DNA of 8,592 bases from Ekhidna sp. (GTDB taxonomy: Bacteria; Bacteroidota; Bacteroidia; Cytophagales; Cyclobacteriaceae). Location of the stretch: NCBI GenBank assembly GCA_028821635.1, contig JAPPDO010000381.1:1-8592 (forward strand). The letters run 5' to 3'. Below, in pieces: positions 6,605-8,592 of this stretch. A model generated the notes under the pieces. That model did not search any database. It saw only the letters and a program-made list of their open reading frames with translations, and was not told where the DNA came from. A program made the translations under genes and the position numbers. The first letter of the stretch is position 1; each line of letters starts with the position of its first letter.

Positions 6605-8470
6605 ATGCTGCAGGGATATGATATTATTGTAGTGGGTGCCGGTCATGCCGGCTGCGAAGCTGCCGCCGCCGCTGCTAACCTAGGATCAAAGGTGCTACTC
6701 GTCACGATGAACATGAACACTATTGCCCAAATGTCCTGCAACCCGGCCATGGGGGGAGTTGCAAAAGGACAGATTGTGCGTGAAATAGATGCGCTTGGAG
6801 GTTATTCCGGCATTGTGACTGATAGGACAATGATTCAGTTCAGAATGTTGAACCGATCCAAAGGGCCTGCCATGTGGAGCCCCCGTGCGCAGTCTGACAG
6901 AATGAGATTCGCAGAGCAATGGCGACTCACACTAGAAAGCATAACTAATCTTGACTTTTGGCAAGAGATGGTGACCGGCCTGATAATATCCGGAAATAAA
7001 GTGAGCGGAGTCAAGACAGGCATGGGATTAGAAATCAAAGCTAAGGCTGTTATCCTGACGAACGGCACTTTTCTGAACGGCCTCATCCACATAGGAGAAA
7101 AACAATTTGGCGGTGGAAGGGTAGGGGAGAAAACTGCCAAAGGAATCACAGAAGAACTCATTAAATTAGGCTTTGAAGCGGGAAGAATGAAAACAGGCAC
7201 ACCTCCAAGAGTTGATGGTCGATCGCTGAATTTTGATAAAATGGAGGAGCAAAAAGGAGATGAACAACCCGTAAAGTTCTCATACCTGTCATCAACATCG
7301 CCTCTTAAAAAACAAAGAAGCTGTCACATTACCTACACCAATGCAAACGTTCACGAAGTGCTTCAATCAGGTTTTGAACGATCCCCCATGTTTCAGGGGC
7401 GTATCAAAGGATTAGGTCCAAGATACTGTCCGTCTATTGAAGATAAGATCAACAGGTTTGCAGAGCGTGAAAGACATCAGATATTTGTAGAACCGGAAGG
7501 CTGGAATACAGTGGAGATATACGTTAACGGATTCTCCACTTCATTGCCCGAAAACGTTCAACATCAGGCATTACAATTAATTCCGGGCTTTGAAAAAGCC
7601 AAAATGTTCCGACCGGGGTATGCCATAGAGTATGACTTTTTCCAGCCCACCCAACTTAACCCAACCCTTGCAACCAAAATCATCGGTGGCTTATACTTTG
7701 CAGGGCAAATCAACGGTACGACCGGCTATGAAGAGGCCGCCTGTCAGGGGCTGATGGCAGGGATTAATGCACATCTTCGATTAAACAATAAGGAACCGTT
7801 TATCCTGAAAAGAAACGAAGCATACGTCGGAGTGCTTATTGATGACCTTATCAACAAGGGAACAGAGGAACCGTACCGTATGTTCACCTCACGGGCAGAA
7901 TATCGCTTATTACTACGGCAGGATAACGCCGACCTACGGCTTACGGAAAAGTCATTTAAACTCGGCCTTGCCGGTAAAGACAGATTTGAAGAAATGTTGA
8001 ACAAGCAACGTTCAACGGAAGAGCTAACAAGCAAACTCAAACAAATTAAACTTAAACCCGAAGAGGCTCAAGAGCACTTATCCCGGCTATCCTCTGCCCC
8101 TCTAAAGGATAAAAGCTCTCTGTACAACCTTCTCAAAAGACCGGAAATAAAAGTCAGCCATCTCAATAACTTCTCAGAGTCAATAAAAAATACACTCAGC
8201 GGCTTTTCCGATGAAGCTGCCGAACAAGCTGAAGTCCAAATCAAATACGAAACGTACCTCCAACGAGAGCAGGACAATTCGGATAAAATGAATCGGCTGG
8301 AGAACCTTAAAATTCATCCTTCCTTTAACTTTCTAAAAGTTCCGTCCCTCTCCGCTGAAGGACAGGAAAAACTAAACAAAATAAAACCCAAAACACTGGG
8401 ACAGGCTTCGAGAATCAGCGGCGTATCTCCCTCAGATGTCTCCATCTTGATGGTCTATTTAGGAAGGTAA
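6605..8470 (+). CDS. mnmG: tRNA uridine-5-carboxymethylaminomethyl(34) synthesis enzyme MnmG, 621 aa
   Basis: MnmG (GidA) is a FAD-dependent cytoplasmic enzyme that, with the GTPase MnmE, installs the carboxymethylaminomethyl or aminomethyl group on wobble U34 of several tRNAs, using methylenetetrahydrofolate. The FAD-binding GAGHAGCEAA is at residues 11-20. Other family blocks are MSCNPAMGGVAKGQIVREID (43-62, with Cys45), NGTFLNG (153-159), MKTGTPPRVDGR (195-206), RYCPSIEDKI (273-282, with Cys275, matching the second catalytic Cys of the E. coli enzyme) and GQINGTTGYEEAACQG (367-382). The C-terminal helical domain that contacts MnmE and tRNA is complete and ends TLGQASRISGVSPSDVSILMVYLGR. 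The 621-aa length is normal. The ATG at 6605 is the only suitable start; an ATG at 6573 is out of frame. The mnmE gene is not in the window. The stop overlaps a downstream ATG (TAATG). Confidence 0.97.
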   Translation: MLQGYDIIVVGAGHAGCEAAAAAANLGSKVLLVTMNMNTIAQMSCNPAMGGVAKGQIVREIDALGGYSGIVTDRTMIQFRMLNRSKGPAMWSPRAQSDRMRFAEQWRLTLESITNLDFWQEMVTGLIISGNKVSGVKTGMGLEIKAKAVILTNGTFLNGLIHIGEKQFGGGRVGEKTAKGITEELIKLGFEAGRMKTGTPPRVDGRSLNFDKMEEQKGDEQPVKFSYLSSTSPLKKQRSCHITYTNANVHEVLQSGFERSPMFQGRIKGLGPRYCPSIEDKINRFAERERHQIFVEPEGWNTVEIYVNGFSTSLPENVQHQALQLIPGFEKAKMFRPGYAIEYDFFQPTQLNPTLATKIIGGLYFAGQINGTTGYEEAACQGLMAGINAHLRLNNKEPFILKRNEAYVGVLIDDLINKGTEEPYRMFTSRAEYRLLLRQDNADLRLTEKSFKLGLAGKDRFEEMLNKQRSTEELTSKLKQIKLKPEEAQEHLSRLSSAPLKDKSSLYNLLKRPEIKVSHLNNFSESIKNTLSGFSDEAAEQAEVQIKYETYLQREQDNSDKMNRLENLKIHPSFNFLKVPSLSAEGQEKLNKIKPKTLGQASRISGVSPSDVSILMVYLGR

Positions 8471-8553
8471 TGACAGAGAGATTAGAAAATTTTACCCCAT
8501 CCGTAAAACACCGATTTTCCCTAAAAAAGTTAGCAGCCTTTCTTAATGGCTAG
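8470..8553 (+). pseudogene. 27-codon open frame coupled to mnmG, possible remnant of a downstream gene
   Basis: An ATG overlapping the mnmG stop (TAATG, 8469-8472) opens a frame reading MTERLENFTPSVKHRFSLKK and ending at TAG 8551-8553. The junction looks like a translationally coupled operon gene. From memory, Bacteroidota mnmG genes are often followed by a class I AdoMet-dependent methyltransferase whose protein begins like M-x-E-R-L-E-x-C-P-x-C. The first seven residues fit that, but the Cys motif does not follow in any frame. I therefore suspect a decayed or truncated gene, though a small peptide or a chance frame is possible. The remaining 39 bases to the window end (8554-8592) show no recognisable feature. 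Confidence 0.3.
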
Positions 8554-8592
8554 ATAAAGACTAATAATTAGATTCATTGCGTTTTGTAGCCT

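Noticed and set aside
8530..8554. AGCC-N9-GGCT hairpin as a terminator after mnmG
   Set aside because: The stem is only four to five pairs with a nine-base loop and no T run follows on the plus strand.
1..8592. Avoidance of GATC as a hint to R-M specificity
   Set aside because: GATC occurs repeatedly (for example 260, 403, 4106, 6491), so the window shows no depletion and gives no information on the target.
1..8592. tRNA, rRNA, CRISPR array, insertion sequence or riboswitch
   Set aside because: I looked for these in the gaps and found no supporting structure or repeats; nearly the whole window is coding.

Overview
The window looks like a chromosomal segment from a member of the phylum Bacteroidota, probably of the Cytophagales or a neighbouring order. 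The order large DUF4175-type coiled-coil membrane protein, RsbW-like ATPase, ybeY, then mnmG is one I associate with that phylum. The YbeY and MnmG sequences also carry the usual Bacteroidota variants, such as HDFFTDIITFD in YbeY and SCNPAMGGVAKG in MnmG. Translation starts mostly lack a strong Shine-Dalgarno sequence. All identifications come from reading motifs, with no database search.

Left edge (1-574). The first 64 codons of a comF-like gene run leftward out of the window. A short conserved hypothetical gene runs rightward, and the two start codons are only 23 bases apart. Core operon (610-4789). Three tightly packed rightward genes follow: a 1113-residue DUF4175-type protein with three N-terminal membrane segments and a very long Glu/Lys/Gln-rich helical part, a stand-alone HATPase (RsbW-like), and the rRNA-maturation endoribonuclease gene ybeY. 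Gaps are 2 nt and then a 1-nt TGATG overlap. The end of ybeY is embedded in a near-perfect ParB-binding (parS-like) palindrome at 4778-4793.

Accessory insert (4818-6496). Two leftward genes form a type II restriction-modification (R-M) system: a beta-class (DpnA/M.HinfI-like) DNA methyltransferase followed, with a TAATG overlap, by a PD-(D/E)XK endonuclease. They lie head-on against ybeY and divergently from mnmG, in a place where ybeY and mnmG are, as I recall, often neighbours on one strand. The 108-base methyltransferase/mnmG spacer and the first codons of the methyltransferase hold two perfect inverted repeats that could be operators.

Right edge (6605-8592). A full-length mnmG (tRNA U34 modification) ends with a TAATG overlap onto a 27-codon open frame that may be the remnant of a downstream gene. 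The last 39 bases show nothing recognisable.

How the genes fit together: the housekeeping genes (RNA maturation in ybeY, tRNA modification in mnmG, DNA uptake in comF) are unrelated in pathway but form a stable syntenic block, into which the R-M pair appears to have been inserted beside a candidate chromosome-partitioning site. The strongest candidates for follow-up are the parS-like site at the insertion edge, the unassigned specificity of the R-M pair and its operator-like repeats.
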